DNA of 51,454 bases, from NCBI GenBank assembly GCA_025351345.1, contig JANXWB010000003.1:1-51454 (forward strand), read 5' to 3'. Under the pieces are notes generated by a model, which was not told the DNA's origin, made no database searches, and saw only the letters and a list, made by a program, of their open reading frames with translations. The number at the start of each line of letters is the position of its first letter. Positions within the stretch are counted from its first letter, which is position 1. Positions 26,277-34,809 of this stretch are shown in pieces. The DNA comes from Synechococcales cyanobacterium GL140_1_metabat_312 (GTDB lineage Bacteria > Cyanobacteriota > Cyanobacteriia > Leptolyngbyales > Leptolyngbyaceae). The translations under genes and the position numbers were made by a program.

Positions 26277-27713
26277 CTAACCCAATCGTGTGGCAAAATT
26301 CTTTTCACGGCTAGGCGACAACGATCGTGCCTTTAAAATTGCCGCGCCCAGTAAGGCATAAGACAATAAGCCGATCGTCGCTAAAGCAAAAGGACCCACT
26401 ACGGGGATTCCTCCGACCGAATTCCACATCGTATGCAATACCGCCGCCGTCAAATAGCCGACTAGTAATGTCAACGCTGCACCCCGTGGCTTCAAAACGG
26501 CCAGCCCAATCGCATAGCCAAAATATCCGCTATAGGCCATATGCCCTGCAATAGAACCCAATAATCGCGCAATTAAAATCTGTAGCCCCTGTGCTTCACT
26601 CGCATCAGCGCCCACCTGCAAGGTTGTATTTTGAATAATGGCCGGAACATACTGACCCATCGTTTCTAACAAGGTGAACCCCATGGCCGATGCGGTGCCC
26701 AGTAGTATTCCATCCAAGGGTTCCCGAATGCCATATCGATCGCGCCACCGAGGGGATCGGCCCAATCCGATTAATGCTAAAACCAATAAAGGTAAAGCTT
26801 TCAGCAACTCCTCCATCAGCCCTGCACCAAAAAACATATTAATCAAATTCACATCATCGGGCGAAAGTTGTCCCGGCAAAATCGATCGAAATACTTTAAC
26901 AAAGACTAAGAATATTGGACTCAAAATCAGCCCTACCGTACTCAATCCCACTAACGAAATGACCCACCATGCTTTTGGTTTCCCACAAAGTTGATAGACC
27001 CGATAATAGGCGGCCAGTCCCAAATAAGCGGCTAAAATTTCATTGAACGATCGCTGATTTCCCACTGTAAAGAACAACGATACCACCGCGATAATAGTCA
27101 CTAGAGCTGGAAAAATATATGCCTTACGCCGAATTTCTAATCCCGTTGAAAAAATCGGCAATAGCTGCGTCAATGTCACGCGATCGAGATCTTTAGCACT
27201 CTTGATACCATCGGCATAATTATCTTTAGGGCTATCTTGATAAGGCTGTGATGATACAGGAGGCTCGAATAACGAATTACGGGCGATCGGCGTAGGTCCT
27301 TTATTTCCTGTGGATGGAGATCCTTGCGATACCTGATCAAATCTATATTCTGGACCGTTCTGACCGAGAACAATTCGATCGCCATCCTGCAAAACTTGAC
27401 ACCCCACAAGGCGCTGACCATTTAGAAACGTGCCATTGGAACTATTGAGATCGCAAACCCACCAGAGAGACTCCATCCCCAATGTAGTGACAGGGCGAAT
27501 TTCTGCATGTCTCCGTGACACGGCTCCATAAACCAGTGGATCAACTGAAATTTGACAATCTAAATCACGTCCCATGGCTGCGCTACGACCGGAAACCAAT
27601 GAATAAACAAAGGCGTTTAGATTGTCTTCCGGTTCAATTTGACTTAACGAAGCCACGACTATCAAATCCACAATCTCACCCCAACATAATCCCATCCCAA
27701 CATTGACACCCAA
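26277..27713 (-). CDS. FHA domain fused to a PrsW-family intramembrane protease
   Basis: A 478-aa protein. Residues 34-125 form an FHA phosphopeptide-binding domain with Gly48-Arg49, 'SRRHAE' (66-71) and 'NSSNGTFLNG' (90-99). A disordered linker (128-175) joins it to a membrane domain of about eight helices (196-462). That domain holds the PrsW signatures EE-x2-K (Glu301, Glu302, Lys305), F-x3-E (Phe346, Glu350), and His391 and His427 in later helices. PrsW is a glutamic-type membrane protease that, in Bacillus, cleaves an anti-sigma factor. Fusion to FHA suggests recruitment by Thr-phosphorylated proteins. The start may be a later ATG (M7), since the first residues look non-domain. It stands alone. 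Confidence 0.88.
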   Translation of the reverse strand: MGVNVGMGLCWGEIVDLIVVASLSQIEPEDNLNAFVYSLVSGRSAAMGRDLDCQISVDPLVYGAVSRRHAEIRPVTTLGMESLWWVCDLNSSNGTFLNGQRLVGCQVLQDGDRIVLGQNGPEYRFDQVSQGSPSTGNKGPTPIARNSLFEPPVSSQPYQDSPKDNYADGIKSAKDLDRVTLTQLLPIFSTGLEIRRKAYIFPALVTIIAVVSLFFTVGNQRSFNEILAAYLGLAAYYRVYQLCGKPKAWWVISLVGLSTVGLILSPIFLVFVKVFRSILPGQLSPDDVNLINMFFGAGLMEELLKALPLLVLALIGLGRSPRWRDRYGIREPLDGILLGTASAMGFTLLETMGQYVPAIIQNTTLQVGADASEAQGLQILIARLLGSIAGHMAYSGYFGYAIGLAVLKPRGAALTLLVGYLTAAVLHTMWNSVGGIPVVGPFALATIGLLSYALLGAAILKARSLSPSREKNFATRLG

Positions 27714-27797
27714 CGCAAATCTTCAATCGAAGTCAGTAAGCATTATGGAAGTTAATAAGCATTAGGCTAGGGAGCATGAGATCAAATCTCAATTCAA

Positions 27798-27995
27798 TTA
27801 AAGATTAGATTTCGCGTCTTTCACAGCTTCTAAGAATGCCCATATGCTTAAGGGAATTGTAATCACCAGAATACCTGTTGTCAGCGCACTCCCCCAATCC
27901 GGTGTCCCTGAGGTCAACTCAAAAACACAACCGACCGCTGCGATCGCGGCCACACAAGAAAGTCCCAGAAACGTGCTGCTTTTTGTTGTCATCAT
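27798..27995 (-). CDS. Small two-helix membrane protein
   Basis: A 65-aa product, 'MMTTKSSTFLGLSCVAAI' then a short loop rich in Gly/Thr/Pro/Asp, then a second hydrophobic helix ('TGILVITIPLSIWAFLEAV') and a charged tail (KDAKSNL). I do not recognise a family. The composition (two helices, short hydrophilic loop) and isolation between the FHA-PrsW gene and deformylase on the same strand support a real small membrane protein. No RBS is obvious. Confidence 0.5.
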   Translation of the reverse strand: MMTTKSSTFLGLSCVAAIAAVGCVFELTSGTPDWGSALTTGILVITIPLSIWAFLEAVKDAKSNL

Positions 27996-28043
27996 AATTT
28001 AGTTCTCTCACTATTGTCAAAATAGATTTAGGTGGCGGTAGAA

Positions 28044-28613
28044 TTATGCCACTGCTTTTACAGTTTTCAAGGAAAATCCTTGTTTTTTCAATTCTTGTCC
28101 AAGGGCGAGATGGTTAGGGATTCGATCGACAAACATAATGCCATTCAAATGATCCACTTCATGCTGAATCACCCGAGACAGTAAGCCATCAGCGGTCAAC
28201 GTCTTCAGTCGTCCGTACTCATCTTTGTAGCTAACCTCCACCACATCGGGGCGAATCACATCCATAAAAACACCGACCACACTCAAGCAGCCTTCTTGAT
28301 CCGAAACCTTTTCACCGCCGAGTCGCTTAATTACCGGATTGATTAGTATAAGGGGTTCAATATCGGGCTTATCGATTTCAACATCAATCACCACGAGTTG
28401 CTTATTAATCCCGACTTGCGGAGCTGCCAATCCAATGCCATCTTGGCTGTACATCGTCTGCAACATTTGTCGCACCGTTTCCCGCAGTTCCTCATCAATT
28501 TTAGTGACCCGTTTAGCGGGCTGACGCAACACCTTATCGCCTAACTGAACCACGTCCAGTGGCGGATTTTTCACTTTTTTCTTATCAATCACAATAGACG
28601 ACATACTACTCAT
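28044..28613 (-). CDS. def: Peptide deformylase
   Basis: A metal hydrolase that removes the formyl group from nascent N-terminal Met. All three motifs are present: 'GIGLAAPQVG' (G-x-G-x-A-A-x-Q), 'EGCLSV' with the metal Cys, and 'QHEVDHL' with the two metal His and the catalytic Glu. I start it at the ATG at 28613 (189 aa, 'MSSMSSIVIDKKK'), which resembles the N-terminus of cyanobacterial orthologues. An ATG at 28682 would add 23 residues without homology. QHEVDHL has Val where Ile or Tyr is more common, which is a conservative change. It is a single gene, divergent from ftsX. Confidence 0.92.
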   Translation of the reverse strand: MSSMSSIVIDKKKVKNPPLDVVQLGDKVLRQPAKRVTKIDEELRETVRQMLQTMYSQDGIGLAAPQVGINKQLVVIDVEIDKPDIEPLILINPVIKRLGGEKVSDQEGCLSVVGVFMDVIRPDVVEVSYKDEYGRLKTLTADGLLSRVIQHEVDHLNGIMFVDRIPNHLALGQELKKQGFSLKTVKAVA

Positions 28614-28818
28614 GGGTTCAATTCTCGGAGGCAATTCACGCAAATGGATTATGTGTATTCTAGCGAAGTCTGGACCCTTCATTACAAAATGCTCAGCCCA
28701 AGTCGTCAGCTAAAATGCTCACCAATCATTAAGTTGAACCCCAAAATTTAACTGCCAAATAACTGCCAAAATCCGAATCTCCGTCATAATAACTAAGCAG
28801 TTCTATAAGTGCCCAATC

Positions 28819-29709
28819 ATGGCCCGATCGCTCTACCAGGCTGAATATCTCCTGCGCGAAACCCTTCTCGGACTGCGGCGTGGTGGCTGGATGAACTGGG
28901 CCGCAATTAGCACGGTAGCGGTGTTGTTATTGCTGTTTGGCATTGGCTTACAAGGCTCGTGGCAACTGGGCGAATTTTTCAATCGCTATGGCAACCAACT
29001 AGAGATTTCGGCCTATCTTGACACTGGTGTGGCGGCTAAGGATCTGCAACCCACTATCCAAAAACTCCCGAATGTCACCACAGTCACGCCGATTACAAAA
29101 GAAGAAGCTTGGGCCGCGCTAGCCAAAGAGCTAGGTTCCACAGATCTCAAAGCAACCACAACACAACTTTCAGGCAATCCGCTCGTAGATGAAATTCGGG
29201 TCCAAGCCAACAGTCCGACGGCGGTGGTTGGTCTGGCTGAGGCGTTAAAAAAAGTGCGGGGGGTTGAAACGGTGCAGTATGTCGGCGAGGTGGTGAAGCA
29301 GGTGACGGAACTAAATCACAATTTGCGATTTATTAGTTTCGGGGTGATTGGCTTTTTGACTTTAAGTGCGATCGCAGTCATCACCACCACGTTGCGCTTG
29401 GTGATTGCGGCCCGTTCCCAAGAAATTGAAGTCATGCGGTTGGTGGGGGCCACTCGGATGACAATTTATCTGCCATTTTTGCTTCAGGGCATCACCTTTG
29501 GTCTGGCAGGCGCAGCGATCGCGTGGATATTTATCCAAAGTTTACTCATTACCCTAAGCCGTGTTGCATCCCAACAAGCCAACCTATTTCAAGGTCTACT
29601 GATAGATAGCGGAAAGGGTTGGATTTTACCTTTAGTGTTGTTGTCGTTTGGCGGCACGATCGGGTTGATTGGCAGTCTGTTTGCAGTCCAAACGATCGGA
29701 CGGCGTTAA
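28819..29709 (+). CDS. ftsX: Cell-division ABC permease FtsX
   Basis: A 296-aa protein with the FtsX layout: a cytoplasmic N-terminus ('LRETLLGLRRGGWMNWAAIS'), a first helix, an extracytoplasmic domain (about 50-165) and a C-terminal three-helix FtsX core with 'EIEVMRLVGAT' and 'PFLLQGITFGLAGA'. With FtsE it forms a type VII ABC transporter that controls peptidoglycan hydrolases at the septum. The ftsE gene is not adjacent here, which is common in cyanobacteria. The first four residues match no clear RBS. Downstream, 29713-29766 is T-rich with near repeats of TTTTTA-CTTAGCT, but I see no stable terminator. Confidence 0.9.
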   Translation: MARSLYQAEYLLRETLLGLRRGGWMNWAAISTVAVLLLLFGIGLQGSWQLGEFFNRYGNQLEISAYLDTGVAAKDLQPTIQKLPNVTTVTPITKEEAWAALAKELGSTDLKATTTQLSGNPLVDEIRVQANSPTAVVGLAEALKKVRGVETVQYVGEVVKQVTELNHNLRFISFGVIGFLTLSAIAVITTTLRLVIAARSQEIEVMRLVGATRMTIYLPFLLQGITFGLAGAAIAWIFIQSLLITLSRVASQQANLFQGLLIDSGKGWILPLVLLSFGGTIGLIGSLFAVQTIGRR

Positions 29710-29752
29710 CTACTTTTTACCTTAGCTATTTTACTTAACTCTTTTTATTTAC

Positions 29753-30304
29753 TTAGCTGTTTTTAATTGATGACGCAGAAGATAGCGTTTGTGCTGCCGC
29801 TTTCATCAATTGAATATCAGCATCCTGCCAATGGCGCACCGATTTACAATGATGGGCGACCAGTAATCCCCATAGTCCTCTCTGGGTCAAAATTGGCACC
29901 ACGAGATTGGCTTTAACCTGTAAATCCTTAAGGAATTCACGGTGACAGTCGGCGATCGGTTCGGTGTCAATATTGGCGATTGCCCTAACTCGGCCCTCAA
30001 GATACATCGCGGCATAGTCACCGTTAAAACACTCGTCCGGACCTGTTGAGCCTACAATAGAAAACTGGTTTGAACTCAAGGATTCAAAGGTGACTCGCCC
30101 TTCCCACTTACGAAAGAAATAATAAAGAACAACCCGATCGACCGATAATGCAATTCTGGCGTGGTCTGTGGTGTGTTGAACTAACGCATCACGCTCTAAA
30201 GTTTGAGTGATTCCTGAGATGATCCGCTGAAGCCCTCGGTTGTGGTCATTGGGTTCATTTAGCTCTGATTGGGGGTTACTCTGCACGATCGTCTCGAAAT
30301 TCAT
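29753..30304 (-). CDS. Stand-alone DXCF-type cyanobacteriochrome GAF protein
   Basis: A 183-aa protein that is almost one GAF domain (about 25-178). It has both Cys of the DXCF cyanobacteriochrome subtype: Cys92 in D90-E-C-F93 and the canonical bilin-linking Cys120 followed by His121, with spacing of 28 residues as in TePixJ. Around them stand 'YLEGRVRAIANI' and 'LQVKANLVVPIL', typical of these photoreceptors. Such domains bind phycocyanobilin or phycoviolobilin and absorb in blue/green. No output domain (GGDEF, HisKA, MCP) is present, so it would have to signal by binding a partner. The phytochrome PAS and PHY domains are missing, as expected. The heme oxygenase (bilin supply) is 3.6 kb away. 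Confidence 0.82.
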   Translation of the reverse strand: MNFETIVQSNPQSELNEPNDHNRGLQRIISGITQTLERDALVQHTTDHARIALSVDRVVLYYFFRKWEGRVTFESLSSNQFSIVGSTGPDECFNGDYAAMYLEGRVRAIANIDTEPIADCHREFLKDLQVKANLVVPILTQRGLWGLLVAHHCKSVRHWQDADIQLMKAAAQTLSSASSIKNS

Positions 30305-30409
30305 AGGTCTTTAATAACGATAGCAGATTTACCAGACCTAGATATCAAGACAGACAGCATAGTAACCCATACATTATGCAATCACTTAATAATTGGTTTT
30401 AAATTGATT

Positions 30410-31168
30410 TTAATAAGTGATTTCCAGCGTCACAGACGCTTCAACCATCTGTTCTCCGCCCATAACCGGACTCGGATCAGCCATAATTTTAGCGCTTGAA
30501 GACCGCACCATTAAGTCATTCATTTCCAGGGGACGCGGGCGCGGAACGGCATTGTTGACTTGAATACTAATAATATCTTTCTGAGTAAAATTTAATACAC
30601 TGAGAACGGCATTGGCTTGGGCTTGAGCGTCTTGGGTAGCACGGCGCAATGCAATTTTTTGAGCAGCCGCGATCGCATCATCCGTCGCAATAAAGCTAAT
30701 ACCATCAATTCGACTAGCGCCGGACTTGACAGATTGATCAATAATTTCTCCAGCGGCATTGTTAGTGGTGCGGAAAACGACCATATTTGAGCCAGTGTAT
30801 CCGGTGAGAACTTGTTTATTGTTTTCGTAGCTATAGACTGGATTTAGGTTAATTCCGGTTGTTTCTAGCTTTTCAACATTGCGAGATTTAAGAAACGTGA
30901 CCACCGCATTCGATCGTTTTGCCAGTTCCGATTGGACTGCGCCCGCCGTTTTACCCTGAGCCTCAACCCCAAGACGAACTTGAGCGATTGTGGTTTGAAT
31001 AGATTCGGTGCCGCGACCGGAGACTGTTAAGGTTCGCAACATTCGGCTAATTGGGGTAGATTGGGCGACTCGATCTTGGGCTTGAACGGCGTTGGTGAGC
31101 GTTGACGTTGTACCAAGAAAAGCTAGGACGCTCAGAAAAATCGAAAGGGAACGTTGTGTTTTCAGCAT
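30410..31168 (-). CDS. Secreted SIMPL-domain (DUF541) protein
   Basis: A 252-aa protein with a clear signal peptide ('LSIFLSVLAFLGTTSTL' and a cleavage region near 'AVQA'). The rest is a SIMPL domain, starting 'LTVSGRGTESIQTTIAQVRLGV', with 'RSNAVVTFLKSRNVEKLETTG' and a late 'ARRATQDAQAQA'-like helix (ALRRATQDAQAQANAVLS). Members are periplasmic or outer-membrane, form oligomers and have no settled function (YggE-like, oxidative-stress-linked). It is divergent from the SRPBCC gene. Confidence 0.85.
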   Translation of the reverse strand: MLKTQRSLSIFLSVLAFLGTTSTLTNAVQAQDRVAQSTPISRMLRTLTVSGRGTESIQTTIAQVRLGVEAQGKTAGAVQSELAKRSNAVVTFLKSRNVEKLETTGINLNPVYSYENNKQVLTGYTGSNMVVFRTTNNAAGEIIDQSVKSGASRIDGISFIATDDAIAAAQKIALRRATQDAQAQANAVLSVLNFTQKDIISIQVNNAVPRPRPLEMNDLMVRSSSAKIMADPSPVMGGEQMVEASVTLEITY

Positions 31169-31274
31169 GATTGAATTCAGTGGGTATGGATGGGGTATCT
31201 CACTACTGTGCCATCGGACCCGAACTAGGATGCCTTAGGTTACATTTTTTGATACAAAATTCTTCATTCTCAAT

Positions 31275-31312
31275 TTTAAATTCGACGTTCTACTTTAAAT
31301 TTGACGTTCTAC
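31275..31312 (+). repeat. 19-bp tandem repeat before the SRPBCC gene
   Basis: Two adjacent units, 31275-31293 and 31294-31312, of TTTAAATTyGACGTTCTAC differ at one base. The GACGTTCTAC part recurs with opposite polarity as 'GTAGAACG' at 31325-31332. Could be a regulatory repeat between the divergent SIMPL and SRPBCC genes. Confidence 0.7.
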
Positions 31313-31461
31313 GGAACTCTTTAGGTAGAACGATCGTCAGAAACACACAAGGTCTTAAAATAACCCTTCCCCCTAAATGAATGAGGCATTTCGAGATCAT
31401 GCAACTTAATTGTCCTAATCAAAACCGTAGTAATCAAAGCTTTAGAAATTCAAGCCATACC

Positions 31462-32118
31462 ATGCAATTTAAACCGATCGGACGCTGGCTTGCAGGAGTT
31501 ACGATTCTGGGTTTGGTCAGTATCTCAGGAATGGCTCCGGTCAGGGCAGATTCGGGATTATTTAATAGTGCAGTAGATCAACTTCCCGCCGCTACCCGGA
31601 CGATATTACGATCGGGATCATCTATCGTAACGGGCGAAAAAGGAAAATATGTCGCGCAGGTTTTGGTAACAGGATCAATGGATACGGCTTGGTCAGTGTT
31701 GACTGATTATGAAAATTTTGCCCGTTTTCTGCCGAATGTTGAGAGCAATAAAGTATTAGAGATGCGGAAAGACTCGAAAATTATTATGGAGCAGGTGAGT
31801 TTTCAACAAGTGTTTTTATTCACAATTAAGTCGAGAGTAAAGCTTGCTTTAACAGAGTCAAACCGTCAGCGTGTAGATTTCAAATTGCAGGATAGTGATC
31901 AATTACAGAGTATGACAGGCTATTGGCAAATTGAACCGATCGCGCCCTATCAAGGTGCAACTCCCACGCAGGTTTTGATTACTCAGGTGGTAGAGTCTCA
32001 GCCAAAGTCTGGAACACCACGAGATACCTTTTACGACATTTTTAAAAACACTTTGTCTAAAACAATGTCGGCGGTCGGTCGTGAAATGACGAAACGTGAG
32101 GCTGCGAAATCTAAATAG
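31462..32118 (+). CDS. Secreted SRPBCC-family protein (cyclase/dehydrase-like)
   Basis: From the ATG at 31462 the product has 218 aa with a signal peptide ('KPIGRWLAGVTILGLVSI', cleavage near 'APVRADS'). The mature domain is a START/SRPBCC helix-grip fold: 'VTGSMDTAWSVLTDYENFARFLPNVESNKVLE' split into typical SRPBCC phrases, followed by strands and a long C-terminal helix. Members bind lipophilic ligands; the ligand here is unknown. The longer frame from 31381 adds 27 hydrophilic residues before the signal peptide and is unlikely. The C-terminus ends KREAAKSK. The 3' flank is a MITE-like element. Confidence 0.8.
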   Translation: MQFKPIGRWLAGVTILGLVSISGMAPVRADSGLFNSAVDQLPAATRTILRSGSSIVTGEKGKYVAQVLVTGSMDTAWSVLTDYENFARFLPNVESNKVLEMRKDSKIIMEQVSFQQVFLFTIKSRVKLALTESNRQRVDFKLQDSDQLQSMTGYWQIEPIAPYQGATPTQVLITQVVESQPKSGTPRDTFYDIFKNTLSKTMSAVGREMTKREAAKSK

Positions 32119-32134
32119 AACTGGAATAAATCCT

Positions 32135-32253
32135 GGTTCCCGTAATCTTGGCGTTGCTGATGTAGCGAACAAAAATCTCTTTCGAGTACCGAAAATCATT
32201 CTAAAGTTCTAGTACTCATACCATAAATCAGCAACGCTAATTTCAAGGGAACA
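32135..32253. repeat. MITE-like element with long terminal inverted repeats (about 119 bp)
   Basis: GTTCCC (32136-32141) with GCGTTGCTGAT (32151-32161) mirrors ATCAGCAACGC (32227-32237) with GGGAAC (32247-32252). The 11-bp core pairs perfectly, the outer arm is imperfect over about 27 bp, and an inner GAGTAC/GTACTC pair adds a third stem. It encodes nothing. The layout fits a non-autonomous element mobilised by an IS not present here. Confidence 0.65.
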
Positions 32254-32354
32254 TGACTTTTCGATCGATCACAACTGGTTATTTGCCAATGGTTAGATCT
32301 TTTGAGTCACATAATTGAAGACATTTATAGATTTTGAGACTAGTCTTCTAACGA

Positions 32355-33782
32355 CTAATCCGTATTCTCAGTAAGCTCGATCGGCTTTCTAAGATCCGTC
32401 GGCAAAGCACTATAAAAACTCGCAACAATAGCCACCGCCATCCACCACAAAATGTTCACTTGAGGACGATACCAGACTGTATCCACCACGCCCTGACCCA
32501 ATAACCCCACCATTGATCCCATGGCTCCAATCAACCAAAACCCCTGAGGATTTGCCATATTTCGCAAACGCTGTAATTGCACACCGCCCTGAGTGAATGT
32601 CACCAATAATATCCAAAGAAAACAGCTTAATCCAATCAATCCCGTTTCCACTGAAATTTCCAGCAAAATAGAATATGCACTCAATGCCGTAAATCGTGTC
32701 CGTGCATAGAGCGGATAAATTTTATTAAATGCATCATTCCCCGGACCAATGCCCAACACTGGACGCGCTTTAATCATTTCAATCACCGATTGCCAAACAT
32801 TCATTCGGAAATTATTACTACTATCACCGCGCCCAATAAATATACTCAACACTCGATTACGAATCGGCGGAACAAGCACCACACCAATCACAAGCACAGA
32901 AATTAATCCCCCAAAAATAGATGGCAATACCCATTTTTTACGATACAGATTCATCCAATAGCCCAACAGCAGCGCCATGGTGCCAAACATCAACACCAAT
33001 CCAATCCAACCACCCCGACTGTAGGTAAAGGCAACACAGGCCAAATTTGCCGCAAACATCACCGCCGCCAACGCCTTGCGATACATTCCCACCCAAGAGA
33101 AAATCGCCATCAAACTATAGGCGACCGCAGGCATCAAATAGCTCGATAAAAGATTTGGGTTGCCGAGAAAACTATAAGCACGAGTAAAATTTCCCATCTC
33201 TGAATCCGGATCCGACCAAGTAGCTAAGGCCGGGGCACCAAAAATCCATTGACGAATCCCGTAACAACTGACCAAAAGCGCTGTATGCAAATAAATCGCA
33301 ATCAAAGCACTCCGCCACTTCTCCAAGCGCAGCACCCGCGCCATCACGACAAAAATCAATAGATATAACGTCAGCTTACTCAACCCCTCCAGAGCGGACA
33401 GGCGGACAGGAGATAATCCTGTAGCAATAGCGCTAATGCCCCAATAAACCATCACCGTCAAATGAATCGGAGTAAGTCCCCAGCCCGCTTTTTCTCTAGT
33501 CTCTGCCAAGGTCAGCAATGCCCAAAACCCAATGCACCCCACCAACAACACACTAATCAACGTCGTGGAAATGTAGGGAGCCGCCGCAAATAAGATTCCC
33601 AATAGACCTAACGCAATCCCATCTCCCCACTGCAACAAGACGCTCTCCGATCGCCAGCCCTGAAGCACCCCAACACCACGCGCGACATAGCTAGCCGTGC
33701 GCCATTGATAGAGTGGTAAGGTCTGGAGCGTAATTTGCTGCCACAGAAGATTGAGTTGGGAGGACGATGAGGTAGTATTCAT
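32355..33782 (-). CDS. ictB: IctB-family (O-antigen-ligase-like) multi-spanning membrane protein
   Basis: A protein of 475 aa from the ATG at 33782, with about 10-12 hydrophobic helices. It contains the Wzy_C/O-antigen ligase region ('GNPNLLSSYLMPAVAYSLMA', 'FTYSRGGWIGL', 'RPVLGIGPGNDAFN'). This layout is that of cyanobacterial IctB, once proposed to accumulate inorganic carbon and probably a polysaccharide ligase-type protein. The longer ATG at 33818 would add 12 residues. The N-terminal soluble stretch ('QLNLLWQQITLQTLPLYQWR') is usual for the family. No neighbouring partner is apparent. Confidence 0.83.
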   Translation of the reverse strand: MNTTSSSSQLNLLWQQITLQTLPLYQWRTASYVARGVGVLQGWRSESVLLQWGDGIALGLLGILFAAAPYISTTLISVLLVGCIGFWALLTLAETREKAGWGLTPIHLTVMVYWGISAIATGLSPVRLSALEGLSKLTLYLLIFVVMARVLRLEKWRSALIAIYLHTALLVSCYGIRQWIFGAPALATWSDPDSEMGNFTRAYSFLGNPNLLSSYLMPAVAYSLMAIFSWVGMYRKALAAVMFAANLACVAFTYSRGGWIGLVLMFGTMALLLGYWMNLYRKKWVLPSIFGGLISVLVIGVVLVPPIRNRVLSIFIGRGDSSNNFRMNVWQSVIEMIKARPVLGIGPGNDAFNKIYPLYARTRFTALSAYSILLEISVETGLIGLSCFLWILLVTFTQGGVQLQRLRNMANPQGFWLIGAMGSMVGLLGQGVVDTVWYRPQVNILWWMAVAIVASFYSALPTDLRKPIELTENTD

Positions 33783-33819
33783 GGAGACGTGATAATAAAT
33801 CCTCCATGAATTATCCATG

Positions 33820-33856
33820 AAAAAGGGACGATCGCTTTACGCAACATCGTCCCTTT
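33820..33856 (-). terminator. Intrinsic terminator of the heme oxygenase gene
   Basis: On the minus strand AAAGGGACGAT (complement of 33846-33856) pairs perfectly over 11 bp with ATCGTCCCTTT (complement of 33822-33832), followed by a T-run from 33824 to 33820. It lies 44 bases after the heme oxygenase stop and just before the ictB start. Confidence 0.85.
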
Positions 33857-33899
33857 AAAACACTCACAATTGATCTAGTGTAACCATAGAATTCAAAAC

Positions 33900-34610
33900 T
33901 TATGCAGTTTCTAGTTCCGTACTGCCCTTACGGCCCCGACGAGTCATTAAGTTAAAGAGCTGGATCCCAATCGCCTTGATCAAGTTTCCTTCAAGCTCTT
34001 GGAACATTTTCATGTTGTGACCAAACGCATCGTTCGCTTCTTCTACGATCGCATCACCTTTTTCATCGGAGATATCCAAGCCATCCAAAGTGCCGCGATA
34101 CATGACTTTGAATTGTTTTTCATCAGAGATCTGCGCGAACTCATAGAAACTTGTGCCTTCGCCTTCATTCAGGTTCATGGCATTGACGGCAATTTTTTTC
34201 AGAATTTGACCACCCGAAAGATCGCCAATGTAACGCGTATAAAGATGAGCAATCATCAGCTCGGGATCTTCTTTAGCAACCCTATTAATCTCAGCAACAT
34301 AGTCCTGAGTCGCAACAGAAGGCTTAATATCCGTCTTCCAGGTGGCTCCATAATAGAACTCCAAATCGCTTTCTAAAGAAGCTTTACGATCGAGTTCAGG
34401 AAAATACATTTTGCCCATGACTGGATGATCTTTAAGCTGATGCATTGCGCCTTCCATCGCGGAATACACAAAATACAGGTTGGCGACCAGCTTACGATAG
34501 GACTGTTTTTCTACAGTTCCGCGCAAGAAACAAGCGATAAATCCAGTATTTTCTGCCATCGTGTGGGCTTTTTTAGTGCCTTCGCGAAGTTTTAATGCTA
34601 AGTTGCTCAT
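33900..34610 (-). CDS. ho1: Heme oxygenase (biliverdin-producing)
   Basis: A 236-aa ferredoxin-dependent heme oxygenase that opens heme to biliverdin IX-alpha, the first step to phycobilins. The proximal His16 is in 'KKAHTMAEN', and the distal helix carries 'YIGDLSGGQILKK' with the flexible Gly residues. Length and the start 'MSNLALKLREGTKKAH' match cyanobacterial HO1. The C-terminus is slightly extended ('RRGRKGSTELETA'). It stands alone with its own terminator. The product feeds the bilins needed by the cyanobacteriochrome at 29753-30304. Confidence 0.95.
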   Translation of the reverse strand: MSNLALKLREGTKKAHTMAENTGFIACFLRGTVEKQSYRKLVANLYFVYSAMEGAMHQLKDHPVMGKMYFPELDRKASLESDLEFYYGATWKTDIKPSVATQDYVAEINRVAKEDPELMIAHLYTRYIGDLSGGQILKKIAVNAMNLNEGEGTSFYEFAQISDEKQFKVMYRGTLDGLDISDEKGDAIVEEANDAFGHNMKMFQELEGNLIKAIGIQLFNLMTRRGRKGSTELETA

Positions 34611-34809
34611 TATTTTGGGGTTCCAGAGGCTTATTTTAAGAGGTTTGGCTCACGATCGGTCTCAGCAGACCATAAAGGCACACCGACAAGACTCAATGCC
34701 AGCGATAGACTGAACCAATGCTGACAACATTCGCTTTATATTAATTTAGGCCCACATGGTAGATGAATTTATTACAAATTCTTAATTATGTGATGTTCGT
34801 TACATTTGT

